Shown here: one piece after another, positions 25,150 to 38,800 of the stretch
Layout of the letters: every line of letters starts with the position of its first letter
Numbering within the stretch: the stretch's first letter is position 1
Assembly: GCA_029582155.1 (NCBI GenBank)
Contig: CM055902.1
Location: 11,877,041 to 11,941,040, forward strand
Length of the DNA stretch: 64,000 nucleotides
Source of the DNA: Panopea generosa
Taxonomy: Eukaryota; Mollusca; Bivalvia; Adapedonta; Hiatellidae
Direction: 5' to 3'
Position numbers and translations under genes: made by a program
Notes under the pieces: model-generated
The model's input: the letters and a program-made list of their open reading frames with translations, nothing else
What the model was told of the DNA's origin: nothing
Database searches by the model: none

Positions 25150-28100
25150 AATAATGAGACATGTGCATCCCAAACAACACCGCTATACATGTCAGACACC
25201 AAGTTACACATGTACCATACTGTATATGAGATAGACGAGCCTCTGATGTAAGGGAGACGTGTGCATCCCAAACAACAACGCTATACATGTCAGACACCTA
25301 ATTACACATGTACCATACTGTATGTGAGGTAGATTTGCCTCTGATGTAAGGAAGACGTGTGCATCACAAACAACACCGCTTTACATGACAGACACCTAGT
25401 TACACATGTACCATACTGTATGTGAGGTAGACTTGTCTCTGATGTAAGAGAGACGTGTCATCCAAAACAACACCGCTATACATGTCAGACACCTAATTAC
25501 ACATGTACCATACTGTATGTGAGGTAGATTGGCATCTGATGTAAGGAAGACGCGTGCATCACAAACAACACCGCTATACATGTCAGACACCTAGCTACAC
25601 ATGTACCATACTGTGTGTGAGGTAGACTGGTCTCTGATGTAAGAGAGACGCGTGTATCCCAAACAACACCGCTAAACATGTCAGACTTCAAGTTAGACAT
25701 GTACCATACTGTTTGTGAGGTAGACTGCCATCTGATGTAAGGGAGACGTGTGCATCCCAAACAACACCGCTATACATGTCAGACACCTAGTTACACATGT
25801 ACCATACTGTATGTGAGGTAGAATGATCTCTGGTGTAAGGGAGACGCGTGCATTCCAAACAACACCGCTATACATGTCAGACACCTAGTTACACATGTAC
25901 CATACTGTATGCCAGGTAGACTGGCATCTGATGTAAGGGAGGCACGTGCATCCCAAACAACTACGCTATACATTTCAAACACCAGGTTACACATGTACCA
26001 TACTGTATGTGAGGTAGACTGGCATCTGATGTAAGGGAGACGCATGTATCCCAAACAACACCGCTTACATTTCAAACACCAAGTTACACATGTACCATAC
26101 TGTATGCGAGGTAGACTGGCATCTGATGTTAGGGAGGCACGTGCATCCCAAACAACACCGCTATACATTTCAAACACCAAGTTACACATGTACCATACTG
26201 TATGTGAGATAGACGAGCCTCTGATGTAAGGGAGACGCGTGTATCCCAAACACCACCGCTATACATTTCAAACACCAAGTTACACATGTACCATAATGTA
26301 TGTGAGATAGACGGGCATCTGGTGTAAGGGAGACATGTGCATCACAAACAACACCGCTTTACATTTCAAACACCAAGTTACACATGTACCATACTATAAA
26401 TGAGGTAGACGAGCCTCTGATGTAAGGGAAACGCGTGCATCCTAAACAACTACGCTATACATGGCAGACACTAAGCTACAAATGTACCATACTGTATGTG
26501 AGATAGACGGGCATCTGATGTAAGGGAGACGCGTGTATCCCAAACAACACCGCTATACATGTCAGACACCAAGTTACACATGTACCATACTGTATGTGAG
26601 GTAGACGGGCATCTGATGTAAGGGAGACGCGTGTATCCCAAACAACACCGCTATACATTTCAAACACCAAGTCACACATGTACCATACTGTATGCGAGGT
26701 AGACTGGCATCTGATGTAAGGGAGGCACGTGCATCCCAAACAACACCGCTATACATTTCAAACACCAAGTTACACATGTACCATAATGTATGTGAGATAG
26801 ACTGGCATCTGGTGTAAGGGAGACGTGTGTATCCCAAACAACACCGCTATACATTTCAAACACCAAGTTACACATGTACCATAATGTATGTGAGATAGAC
26901 GGGCATCTGATGTAAGGGAGACGTGTGCATCCCAAACAACACCGCTATACATTTCAAACACCAAGTTACACATGTACCATACTGTATGTGAGATAGACGG
27001 GCATCTGATGTAAGGGAGACACGTGCATCACAAACAACACCGCTTTACATTTCAAACACCAAGTTTTACATGTACCATACTGTATATGAAGTAGACGAAT
27101 CTCTGATGTAAGGGAGACGTGTGTATCCAAAACAACTACGCTATACATTTCAAACACCCAGTTTCACATGTACCATACTGTATGTGAATTAGACGGGCAT
27201 CTGATGTAAGGGAGACACGTACATGACAAACAACACCGCTATACCTTTCAAACACCAAGTTTTACATGTACCATACTGTATATGAGGTAGACGAGTCTCC
27301 GATGTAAGAGACGTGTTTATCCTTAACAACACCGCTATACATGTCAGACACCTAGTTTCACATGTACCATACTGTATGTGAGATAAACGGGCATCTGAAG
27401 TAATGGAGACGTGTGCATCCCAAACAACACCGCTATACATTTCAAACACCAAATTTCACATGTACCATACTGTATGTGAGGTAGACGGGCATCTGATTTA
27501 AGGGAGACAGGTGCATCACAAACAACACCGCTATACATTTCAAACACCAAGTTTCACATGTACCATACTGTATGTGAGGTAGACGGGCATCTGATGTTAG
27601 GGAGACGTGTGCATCACAAACAACACCGCTATACATTTCAAACACCGAGTTTCACATGTACCATACTGTATGTGAGGTAGACGGACATCTGATGTAAGGG
27701 AGACAGGTGCATCACAAACAACACCGCTATACATTTCAAACACCAAGTTTCACATGTACCATACTGTATGTGAGGTAGACGGGCATCTGATGTACGGGAG
27801 ACAGGTGCATCACAAACAACACCGCTATACATTTCAAACACCAAGTTTCACATGTACCATACTGTATGTGAGATAGACGGTCATCTGATGTAATGGAGAC
27901 GTGTGCATCCCAAACAACACCGCTATACATTTCAAACACCAAGTTTCACATGTACCATACTGTATGTGAGATAGACTGGTATCTGATGTAAGGGAGACAG
28001 GTGCATCACAAAAAAACACCGCTATACATTTCAAACACCAAGTTTCACATGTACCATACTGTATTTGAGATAAACGGGCATCTGATGTAAGGGAGACAGG

Positions 28101-29080
28101 TGCATCACAAACAACACCGCTATACATTTCAAACACCAAGTTTCACATGTACCATACGGTATATGAGGTAGACGGGCATCTGATGTAATGGAGACGTGTG
28201 CATCCCAAACAACACCGCTATACATTTCAAACACCAAGTTACACATGTACCATACCGTATGTGAGATAGACGGGCATCTGATGTAATGGAGACGTGTGCA
28301 TCCCAAACAACACCGCTATACATTTCAAACACCAAGTTTCACATGTACCATACTGTATGTGAGATAGACGGGCATCTGATGTTATGGCGACGTGTGCATC
28401 ACAAAAAACACCGCTATACATTTCAAACACCAAGTTTCACATGTACCATACTGTATGTGAGATAGACGGGCATCTGACGTAAGGGAGACAGGTGCATCAC
28501 AAACAACACCGCTATACATTTCAAACACCAAGTTTCACATGTACCATACTGTATGTGAGATAGACGGACATCTGATGTAATGGAGACGTGTGCTTCCCAA
28601 ACAACACTGCTATACATTTCAAACACCAAGTTTCACATTTACCATACTGTATGTGAGATAGACGGGCATCTGGTGTAAGGGAGACAGGTGCAACACAAAC
28701 AACACCGCTATACATTTCAAACACCAAGTTTTACATGTACCATACTGTATGTGAGATAGACAGGCATCTGATGTAATGGAGACGTGTGCATCCCAAACAA
28801 CACCGCTATACATTTCAAACACCAGGTTACACATGTACCATACTGAATGTGAGGTAGACTGGTATCTGATGTTTAGGAGAAGTGTGCATCCCAAGCATCA
28901 CCGTTATACATTTCAAACACCAAGTTACACATGTACCATACTCTATGTGAGATAGACGGGCATCTGATGTAAGGGAGACACATGCATCACAAACAACACC
29001 GCTATACATTTCAGACACCAAGTTTCACATGTACCAAACTGTATGTGAGGTAGACTGGTCATCTGATGTAAAGGAGATGG
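25150..29080. repeat. Satellite array, 98-bp unit, about 40 copies
   Basis: The unit includes 'ACACATGTACCATACTGTAT', 'GTGAGATAGACGGGCATCTG', 'ATGTAAGGGAGACGTGTGCA' and 'TCCCAAACAACACCGCTATA'. Early copies (to about 25.95 kb) have 'CATGTCAGACACC', most later copies 'CATTTCAAACACC'. From about 27.4 kb two variants mix: 'TAATGGAGACGTG' tends to go with 'CATCCCAAAC', and 'TAAGGGAGACAGG' with 'CATCACAAAC'. The - strand lacks stops over much of each unit, giving many 60-150-codon frames (MYSGVVWDAH..., HIQYGTC...). Because 98 is not a multiple of three the frames rotate, so they are not a protein. The array ends about 130 bp before the first coding exon of the LolA-like gene. Confidence 0.97.
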
Positions 29081-29208
29081 GTGCCTATAAAGCAATATAA
29101 TTTTGGGGAATTCCCAACACACAGTGATATCTACTCCATTGTTTGTGATATTGTTAAAAATCTATAGTGGAAACAATGAGTTGTACATATTAAATGTGTT
29201 TATTTCAG

Positions 29209-29321
29209 ATACAAGATGCAGTTCGCCTCATTGTTCGTGTTATCTGTAATATGTACATGTGTGAAGATAGTGCTGGCTGATATAGACTACTCTATTTGTG
29301 ACCCTCTCAACATTACACTCG
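29209..29321 (+). CDS. LolA-like gene, exon 1: signal peptide
   Basis: ATG at 29216 opens MQFASLFVLSVICTCVKIVL, then ADIDYSICDPLNITL. The hydrophobic core with likely cleavage near VLA/DI makes a secretory signal. The donor is G|GTAAGG after 29321, leaving one base (phase 1). A TTTCAG at 29203-29208 suggests that this exon begins at 29209 and that an untranslated 5' exon lies upstream, possibly beyond the 98-bp satellite. Confidence 0.75.
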
Positions 29322-32300
29322 GTAAGGCAATTATCATATCAACAATATTTAGATAGTTTGATTGGGAGTGAGGGGCATTGAGAAAAATCAAAGTGTGATT
29401 TATATAAGTAACATAATTGATATTCCAACGCGCTAGCTCGTTATTTTTTAGAGGTCAGTAATTGCTTATTTCTAATTAGTTCAATTACATAGATTGTGAA
29501 AAAGGTTCAGGGCTTAAATCAGCCGTTCTCGAGTTCGTTCTCTGTGTAGAACCAGCGATCAACATTTTATCCACTACACTACCGCTCCACTTATTTTTAA
29601 ATGAATTTGTCAAATAAAAATATGCAAAATTCGGCATGGTTACGCAACTTCAAAGCGGTTTGATATTCTTTTTTGTTTTGTCTTTTAATATTAGAGAGTG
29701 AAGCTGTTTCAATAATTTTTGCTGGAAAGGTTAGTGTTATGGTTATTTGTATGTTGAATACCGCAAGGACAAAGCACGACTATCAAACTAACCAATTAAC
29801 GAAAAATGCCGTGCAGAAGTTTTAACTGGTGAATATATTATTAATATAATATCAAACTATTGGCGGTAATGCAATTGATCGAATTTTGGCCATTCACGTC
29901 AAATGTTGCGAGTCTGATACCAGAATAGACCCGATGGTCTGTCAAATGAAAAACAACGCTCAGTGTTGGTTCTACTTAGTAAACGAGAGCGACTCAATAT
30001 GCTACTCTGAGTTTATTGCGCAATCGAGCTAAAATAGATTAATATAAACCAAATGACTGATATATGTTGAGTAGTACATAAATAGTACATAGATATAACT
30101 TAATTTATTTATCTCTCAATCGTTTCGACTGTGACACATATTCTAATAATTATGCATGTGTTATTGGGATAGGCTAATATCAAATAAATCTTAGCAATTT
30201 AACACAAATGAAGGTTAAGCTAATTGTCAAAGGGCTTGGCACAAATCACACATACGACCTACACAACTCACAGCTTGCTGAATCAACGCCCTGCCTATAG
30301 ACCACCCAACCTTATCATCTACTTGCTTAACCTTAACAAAAGAATGTTACGTAATATTTACTATTTCATCGTTTTGTTAGATTGTTGTGTACTTCGATAG
30401 TGTGGTCATTTAAATGTTGGAACATCAAACGAAGACGTTGATGCAAAGTTTTATCACTAAAATATCTACATAACGACAAAGAATGAATATTTATAATAAG
30501 AAAGACTTTACTCACGATGAGATGTTTTGTCGAATGGTGTGTGTTGTTTATATCAGTAGTATCCCATGAACATGAAAAAAAAACAAAAACAATAAATTTA
30601 AAAAGAAAATTGTTATAGGTTCTCTAAATAGTGATAAAGTAATTACGTAATTTAACCCCCGATATCACACCAACAGTATCTAGTAAGACTCAATCTTCCC
30701 CGAAGCGTTCAATACGATAATTACCTCATATTAATACTTGTTCTCTAGTAGCCATGTACCTTATATTTGGATTCCTTAACATGTTTAACATCACTAAGCA
30801 TCTTACATTATTAGTATATCCCAGTGCCTGACATCTACTGTTTTAGGTCGGATTATATCCAATGAAAACGCAGGGATTTCCATACCGGTCCTACAATTCA
30901 TAGCAGTGAGACGTCATTCAACTTCTTCTAAAGCAATTGACCAATCATTGTATCTCAATGATTTGTCATTCAACTTTCTCGTAAGCAACTGACAATTCAC
31001 CGTATCTCAATGCTATGTAACAGTGCTTTGTAGGAACGGCAAGAAACGTTTATATAGTCTATTTTTATAAACTTAATAAGTTAATCCAAACCAATTCATC
31101 TAAATGATAGATCTTTCTAACCGCTTTTCAAAAAAAACCGTTAAATATTGCTTTTATATATTTATATGCACGTATTTTGTGCCCTTTTTCTTTTATGTTA
31201 CCCTAGTTCCACCTCCGCCACCCCAGTTACCGGAGTCGTTTACCGCGCAGATAGAATGGAAATGGTTAAACAAGAACATGACAATAGACGTGTCAGAGGT
31301 CAGCAACGGCATTCGTAAAATCAGCAGTCAGAACGTAGTGATGGAGGGACAAACAACGCAGCTCATTTATGACTTTACGGAGTCTCAGTTATTAACTTAC
31401 TCATCTGGTAACTACTATTTTATTAAACATCTGTCTGGTATTGACTGTAATGTTAGATATATCCGGGACATACCACAGCTGGTATAGGGGGCAGGTTCAT
31501 TATCCGTTTTTGTCATAATCTTGAGTCATTTTCATTATTTAAAATCATTTTATAAAATAGAAAAATATACTGCTTATAAAAAACTTACAACACCTGCATT
31601 TTAACAAACTTTGGAAACATTACAAATGTTTATTTACCGAACCTGCATACGTTCTCAAATTATAACGATCTTGAATACAATATAGTGTATACATAAATGC
31701 AAAAGATACCCTCCTTTTTTATTGAATGTTAGATTAAATACTTGTACAGTGGGTGTGTATGGAGAGCTTGGGAGATATCCATTATATATATCACGATATG
31801 TAAGAATCATAAGCTATTGGTGTAAAGTTATTTATACGGAAAATATATTGATAAAAAAACTATATGAACAGGGGCTATATGACTGTAATAGAGGTTGTAA
31901 GAACTGGGTATCAAATATTAAAACCATGTTAAATGATTATGGATTCACCTATATGTTTGAGAATAATCGTTTTGTTAATCCCAAAGTATTTCCAAATATT
32001 TTTAAACAAAAGGTTATCGACAATTTCATTCAACAATGGTTTGGATCAGTAGAAAAAAGTCCAGTACTCGAATTTTATAAACTTGTCAAACATCAATTTA
32101 AGTACGAGAATTATCTCGATATATTGCCCTGTAATCTTAGATTATTTTACACTAGATTAAGACTATCTATTAATCCTCTTAGAATACAAACTGGACGATA
32201 TGACAGAAATAGAATTCCAAAAAATGGAAGATATTGTTTATGTTGCAATTCAAGGGATATAGAAGATGAGTTTCATTTCTTATGTATATGTCCCTGTTTT

Positions 32301-35300
32301 AATAATTTACGAAAACAGTATTTGAAAAAGTATTACTATCAAAGACCTTCGGTGTTCAAATTTTTAGAGTTACTTAATTCACATAATAAAACCATATTAT
32401 ATAATATTTCAAGATATGTAAAAGAGGCATTAGAAATTAGAAAAACAGTGCTAACTGTTTAAGCATAGTGTTCATCCTCATTTCATTTATTAACATTTAT
32501 TAAATATTTTGTTATATACTCTAATGAATTTAATCATTGCTGTTAAGTGACTATATGTTTATATTGATTGTATATTGTATATAGTATGATGATGTACTTT
32601 GTACAAATCCTAATAAAACATATGTTCTGTTCTGTTCTGTTCTGTCTTTTTGTGTCTGTTTATTTGTTTCTAGTTTTTCCTTAGATTTTTTAACCTCTTT
32701 ATAAAAAAGGTGTCATATTTTCTTCCATCACCTTTTCCCAATTTCTTTTTATATTTTATTTTATTTTATTTAAAAAGCAAAACAAATTCTACAAATATGT
32801 ATTTCATAGTATAAAAAATACATAAATTAATCGTTCAAACATCAAAATAATAACTTTTGATCTATGAATTATTCTTTGTGTAATATGTGTATCTATTTTT
32901 ACATTATACTCTTGTAAAAAAAAACCATTTCTCTCAATTTGAATACATCGAAAAGTGTCTAACAAGTGCATTTTTCCTCAATAAAATTACAATAAGGTAC
33001 CTGTTTATATAACGGTATTTAACGAGTCTTTATCTCCTATATCAATATTTTGTAATTTATAATTGGTAATACAAATTTATCTTGAAGATAATTCGTTAAA
33101 AATTTATAAAAACACACACATACAGACAGATGGAGATAAAGATATAGGGAAAATACTCCCTATACTCAACAGTGAACCAATAACATTTGCATGCTTTAAT
33201 GATAATTTGAAATATGTGTAATAATACTGTGTACAATATATACAATATGTAAGGTTCATTGAGGGATGATATACATTGACCCTCTTGCACCTACTAGAAA
33301 TTGTCATAATATGAAACTAGTCATTTGATAAATGTTAAACGTTTTTTTCTAAAATTAGATTGTCAATCGTATTAACCAAATGTGTAGATTTACAATTATC
33401 CAAAGTGAACAACTATGACAACAGTTTTTTTTTCAATTACCAAAGAAATGGGTAAATTAGTTAAGTGTTTCGCATACGTCAATTTAATTCTATGAACTTT
33501 CGTAAGCCTTTTAAATAGAATTATTTTTTAAATCTTCAAAAATGCTGGGACTATGAAACTGTCACTATTTGTTCGTACGAAACTGTTAAGACTTATCTTA
33601 AGCTAAAGTTTAAATCTTCGGAAAAAATCGTTTGGTATTCCGCTGAAATCACCATAAGATAACAATATTCCTTTTTAAATTAGATCATCGTTAAAAATAC
33701 ATAATGTGTAGGTGTCTATATTGGTCGTATGAAAATCTTAAGAAAATTAATAGTACTATTTAAATCAATAAGGGGATAGCCGTTATTTATGTGGTGAGTA
33801 CACTTTTGGCCAGACCCTTTTGGCTTATTTATTCTAGTGTTCCTTGTATGTTTGTAATAGGTATGTGTATATATATATATATATATATTGGCAAAAACAT
33901 GTTTAAAGTGGCAAAACTAGAACGTTCTACCCTTTAAATCCAGTAATACACTGGTATCTGGATCACATCTGGTGCTGTTTATCGTCATAAAACATGTATA
34001 TAAACTCGCAATTATCGCCGATATTTGAATTAGACCTGGTCTAAAATGATTACGTTTTAAATTATAAAAACTCCGTTATATCCGTAAACTTTCGGAATTT
34101 TCCGGGCATTACCGATTAAACCCGTGTAAGTGCATTAAGTTTACGCTTAGATTTATACGACAGTTCTTGTTATATTTCTGCATAACGCAGTGGTTATATC
34201 TATGAATCCATAAGGAGCTTCTCATATCCAAAAAATATGGTTGAACAAAATGGAAAGAACGTCTTTTGTCCATATATGCATTTTTGTCTTTGTCCATATC
34301 TCGCGATAATGGAATTGGCCGAGTATAAGCGATTAAATCCGAAATTTTACGATAATTTACCTCAACGGAGAAGTTAATTTGCATATTAGAATAACTGATA
34401 AGTAAATATTTATTTAAAACGCGTTTCATTTACATTTAAAATAGGTATTGTCCGTTATGATTGCATCGAAGACCAACACAATTCACGAAAAACAAATAAG
34501 TTGTTTCTGTATTATGAAAGAAATATCTCCATATACTCGTTATTCCGTAATAGATTTTTATTAATTACGTTTGATTTGGCACTATTACATTCAATGACGT
34601 TTGATTAAACACCATTTCAGTTGATCGCATTTGTCACGGTATTTGTTTCAATCAGTTAATTATTTAATTTCATTGCGTTTCATTGGGCATGATTTTAAGT
34701 AAATGTGTTTCATCGGGCAATATTTCAGTTACTTGCGTTTGATTGAACACTATTAAAATTCAATACGTTTGACTGAATATTATTTAATCCTTTGCGTTTG
34801 ACCTGGTTCTCCTTAGATCAATTGCATTTAATTTTTATTTCATTTCGATTATACAAGTGATGCAAACATTATCATTATGTAGATTATATTATTGGCATAA
34901 ACTTGTTGGTCATATACCATACACTGTTGTATCGTGATCAAACAATGAAATAATTTCCGCCAATCATATTATGTGACTAAGACATTACAGGTTGTCGCCA
35001 TCACGCGCGCTGGTATTTGTACCGAAAGCCATCGCAAGTGCTGTTATTCGTTGCTATCTTACACTGGAAGGATTAAGAAACGCTGGGTGAGTTTCAGGGC
35101 CACATTATGAAATCATTATAGCGATACTTACGGTTTTAGAATATGTGTGTAACGGTATTTCATTAATGATTTTGTTAATTTGATCATTATTATTGGCAAA
35201 ATCATTAACGAAAATACCTTTACAGGCATCTATTGTAAAACAGTTAATATTGCTTATAATAGTATGATACTGTGGCTCTGACATTCGCCCTGTCTTTCTT

Positions 35301-35806
35301 TATCCTTTCAGTATAAAATCTGGGTTCGTATTCACCAACTGTGCTTGAGCATATCCTTAGGCTTTAGCTTGAAAATCCAAATTTCAACCTTAGATATTTA
35401 GTTTCCTATGACAAATATAATAAGTGTGAGAGTTTATTTTACTATATATTAAGTGTCTATGCATGCTTGCAAATTTTTATCTCAAACAACGGTCTCTAAG
35501 TGTGTTTTTCAAAATTCATTCTTGAGTTCAAATCTAAGAATATTCTTAAGAATGTTTGGTGAATACCACCTCTGATATCCCGATAAAGAAATATGTACCT
35601 TATACAGCTTCTTGTATCTATTACTAAAATATGAATGCTTCCAGTTTTACTTTAACTGTTACATTTTGGAATAATATCAAGTAAGCTTATATAAAAAAAA
35701 AAATTGGCTTAAATGTTAAAATTATTTTAAATGGCCATAAATTATGGTAATTTTCCAGATAAACAAGAAACATGTTTCATAAAAGTTCACTGAGTGTTTC
35801 GCTGTT

Positions 35807-35844
<38 letters not shown>

Positions 35845-38800
35845 TATTACATTTCATAAGTTGTTACTTACATAATTTATTTATCACGTGAGATTACAAA
35901 ACGGGTGTAAGTAAAGATATACAAAACTATGTCAATATTTCAATAGAAACAGAGGTAAATCACTGTGATCCATATTTTTTTATTAAGAGAATGAATGTAG
36001 TCACACATAAAATGCATAATGTTTGTAATGTTGTACTTAAATTTGACATACTTGACTCTAACGAATTGAATAATGTATTCAGTTAAAAGAATGTACAAGG
36101 CATGCTTACTGTTTTGACATATTTAACTCTAACGTATTTGACTAATTTCAGTTAAAAGCTGTTCATTACAAGGAATTAATAGTTTACGTGACCAATTTTA
36201 ACCCATATAAAACTTTTTCAGAAATGATTGTTCGGATTTCTTATCATTCCATGTTGTTTAACGTAACTGTCACGTATTAACTTGTTTCAGATGAAGGTTG
36301 TTTAGTACAATAAAGTGACATTTTATGATAGTTTCATCAGATAAATTTAAACCCATATAAAACTCTTTCAGGAAGGTTTTTCCGGAGAAAGAACTTGTCA
36401 TTCCATGTTGTCCAGGCTGTCCAGTTTAAGGAATGGACGGTTTATAATTATTTCACCAGACAATTAGATTATTTCAGAAAGGGGTTTTAACAGATAAAGA
36501 ACTTATCTGTTCGTGTTGAACCTATCAGTTCATGTTGTGACATTGACTGATTTAAAGAAACCGTAACGTTTTAACCTATTTCAGATTAAGGTTGTTCAGT
36601 GCAATGGACTGACATTTTATGATTGTTTTACAGACACATTATTGTGATTTTCGTATAAACGAATTAGTCACTTACCAATTTGGCAACAGTAGCTGGCGCC
36701 CTGGTCTTGGCTTTAGCTAAGGTGGACCTGATTAGAATATTGACATCCGTTCGTCTGATCTGTAAATCTGTTCTGTCTATTTACTGGAAAACTGGACTGG
36801 TTCCCAGGTGCTTTCCTTCGGAGTGCAATAATTGACATGAAATATACAAGATTTCACCACAGCATTTAAGTCATATTTAAAAGATTTCATAAAAGTTGTG
36901 TTTTTTTGTCAAATAAAGATCTTTCCTCGTCATGTTTTACTTACCTGTACTATTTTATTCATAACCTATTTCAGATAACGGTTGTTCGGTACAGGCGATG
37001 GGCAGTTTAGCATTTCACGATGATAAAGTTTGGTTGTCGGCAATGAAGATGATATACGGTATTGCCAGACAAGCAGATGCGGTAGGGTCTCACTCACATT
37101 CTTATCTTAAATTTGAAACATTATGATACATCTTAAAGAGACAAACTAACACAGTTAACTACAATATGATATATAACCGTTCCATGAAAATATTCTCACA
37201 TTCTTAAACAAGACATTTTGTAAAAGAAATACAAAAACATCAACAGTTGTTGCAAATGGGTGCGGATATTTATTAACTGGAACTGTTCTTGAAATGTCCA
37301 TTTCAAATTATGTGCCGATAGTCAAATACTTTGTCGTCTGGGGATTCCCTACACGTGTAAAGTATGTGCATGGCACAAATTGAGATTATGGAGATAATGC
37401 ATATACTTTTGAGATATTAATTTAAACTTATTTATTTTGCTTCGATTGTGAAACAAGTTCTTACAACTCACGCTCGAAATCTTCCTGGTGAGAACCAGTA
37501 CTAAGCATATGCGGAAAAGTGTCTTGCTCAAGGACACTACACATAGCCGTGGCGGAGGATCGAACCTACGACCCTCCGATCATTGGTTCGGTGCTCTACC
37601 ACTGGACCACATAACTGATCATTCAAAGCTACTGTGGGGTATTGTAATAACACCAGTGCCATGGAGTAATAGTATGTAACTATGCAAATCATTTGACGAT
37701 CAATATTTTTTCATCAGTTTCGATGCTAATTAATCTTTAGCTAGTCTATCACATTTACTGATAACTCCCGAATCGGGTCGATTATACACGAATATTGTCT
37801 GACACACAATTCAAAACAAACAAACAAACACACGAACACATAATTATTGTATCTGGTATGAAATAACACTTATTTGCGTGTTTAAAGCCAACACAATTAT
37901 TACACAAGTTTATTAAAAACTTGAAAGTAAGCGCGTACCAAACTGTGACGTTTGTCAACTTCCGCTGAACCAACTGACCAATCACCGTGTTCGTATCTCA
38001 TTTCTATGTGGCAGACCGGATCATGGAGAACTGGGTCCGTACGACACTCTAACCCTTATATTAATCTTTTTTATATCTTACTTGCATCATTGTATGTAAG
38101 TATTTTTAAAAAGAAAAAACTTATTAAAAATAAAGTTTTGTTACAGCCTTTATATTATCTAGATATTATAAAAGCCCCTGTCAATTATAGAATTATTTAA
38201 TACAATCTTAGTCGAATTAAACTCCTCTGAAAGTAGATTTTTTTAAGCATAATACTTTTGTCTATCTGTCAGTGGCCATATGTAAGTTCTAGGAAATAAG
38301 GATCAAATAGAAAATATCACATACTTAATTTCTTAAGATTTCCATTTTTAAGAATATTTTAACGAAAAACGTCATATGCTTTATTGTTGGTTATTAATTA
38401 CATTTTTATGTTTAATTTTTTCTGTGATTTAACTATCAGGACACTTGATTTTTTTTATTGTTTCAGACCTACATGGGTGCCAATCACACAATCAGAAATA
38501 CCAATGCCGGAATGTGGAGGGCGTGTCTAGACTTATATCAGTTCAATATTACAGTACAAGTTGATATGTATTTTCAAGGTAAAATTAATTTTAATTGTTT
38601 TTGTTGTATACTCTATGTACAATAGCATCTGCACATCATAACTCTTTATAGTCGTTTTTTGTTCTACGGTATGAATGTATCAATGCATAAAAAGCACAAT
38701 GATTGGCATTTTGTCCAGTTTATTCTTCAGATACACTGGAGTCATTCACTGCAATAATTATGTTGTTTGTTTTTTTTTTTAAAATTATCTATCAAAATCA

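Noticed and set aside
25396-29021. Many - strand frames of 60-150 codons with MYSGVVWDA..., HIQYGTC... motifs, looking like a repeat protein family.
   Set aside because: They are the 98-bp satellite read in rotating frames. Each stops after one or two units, and there is no start, splice or signal structure.
34109-34429. 106-codon - strand open frame.
   Set aside because: No family pattern, intronic position, and it includes a word found in another dispersed repeat (58812).
37557-37612. Apparent tRNA gene on the - strand (good A and B boxes).
   Set aside because: It is the head of a SINE: the cloverleaf is incomplete and the shared SINE body follows. The same holds for 19440-19510, 60440-60490 and 60754-60835.
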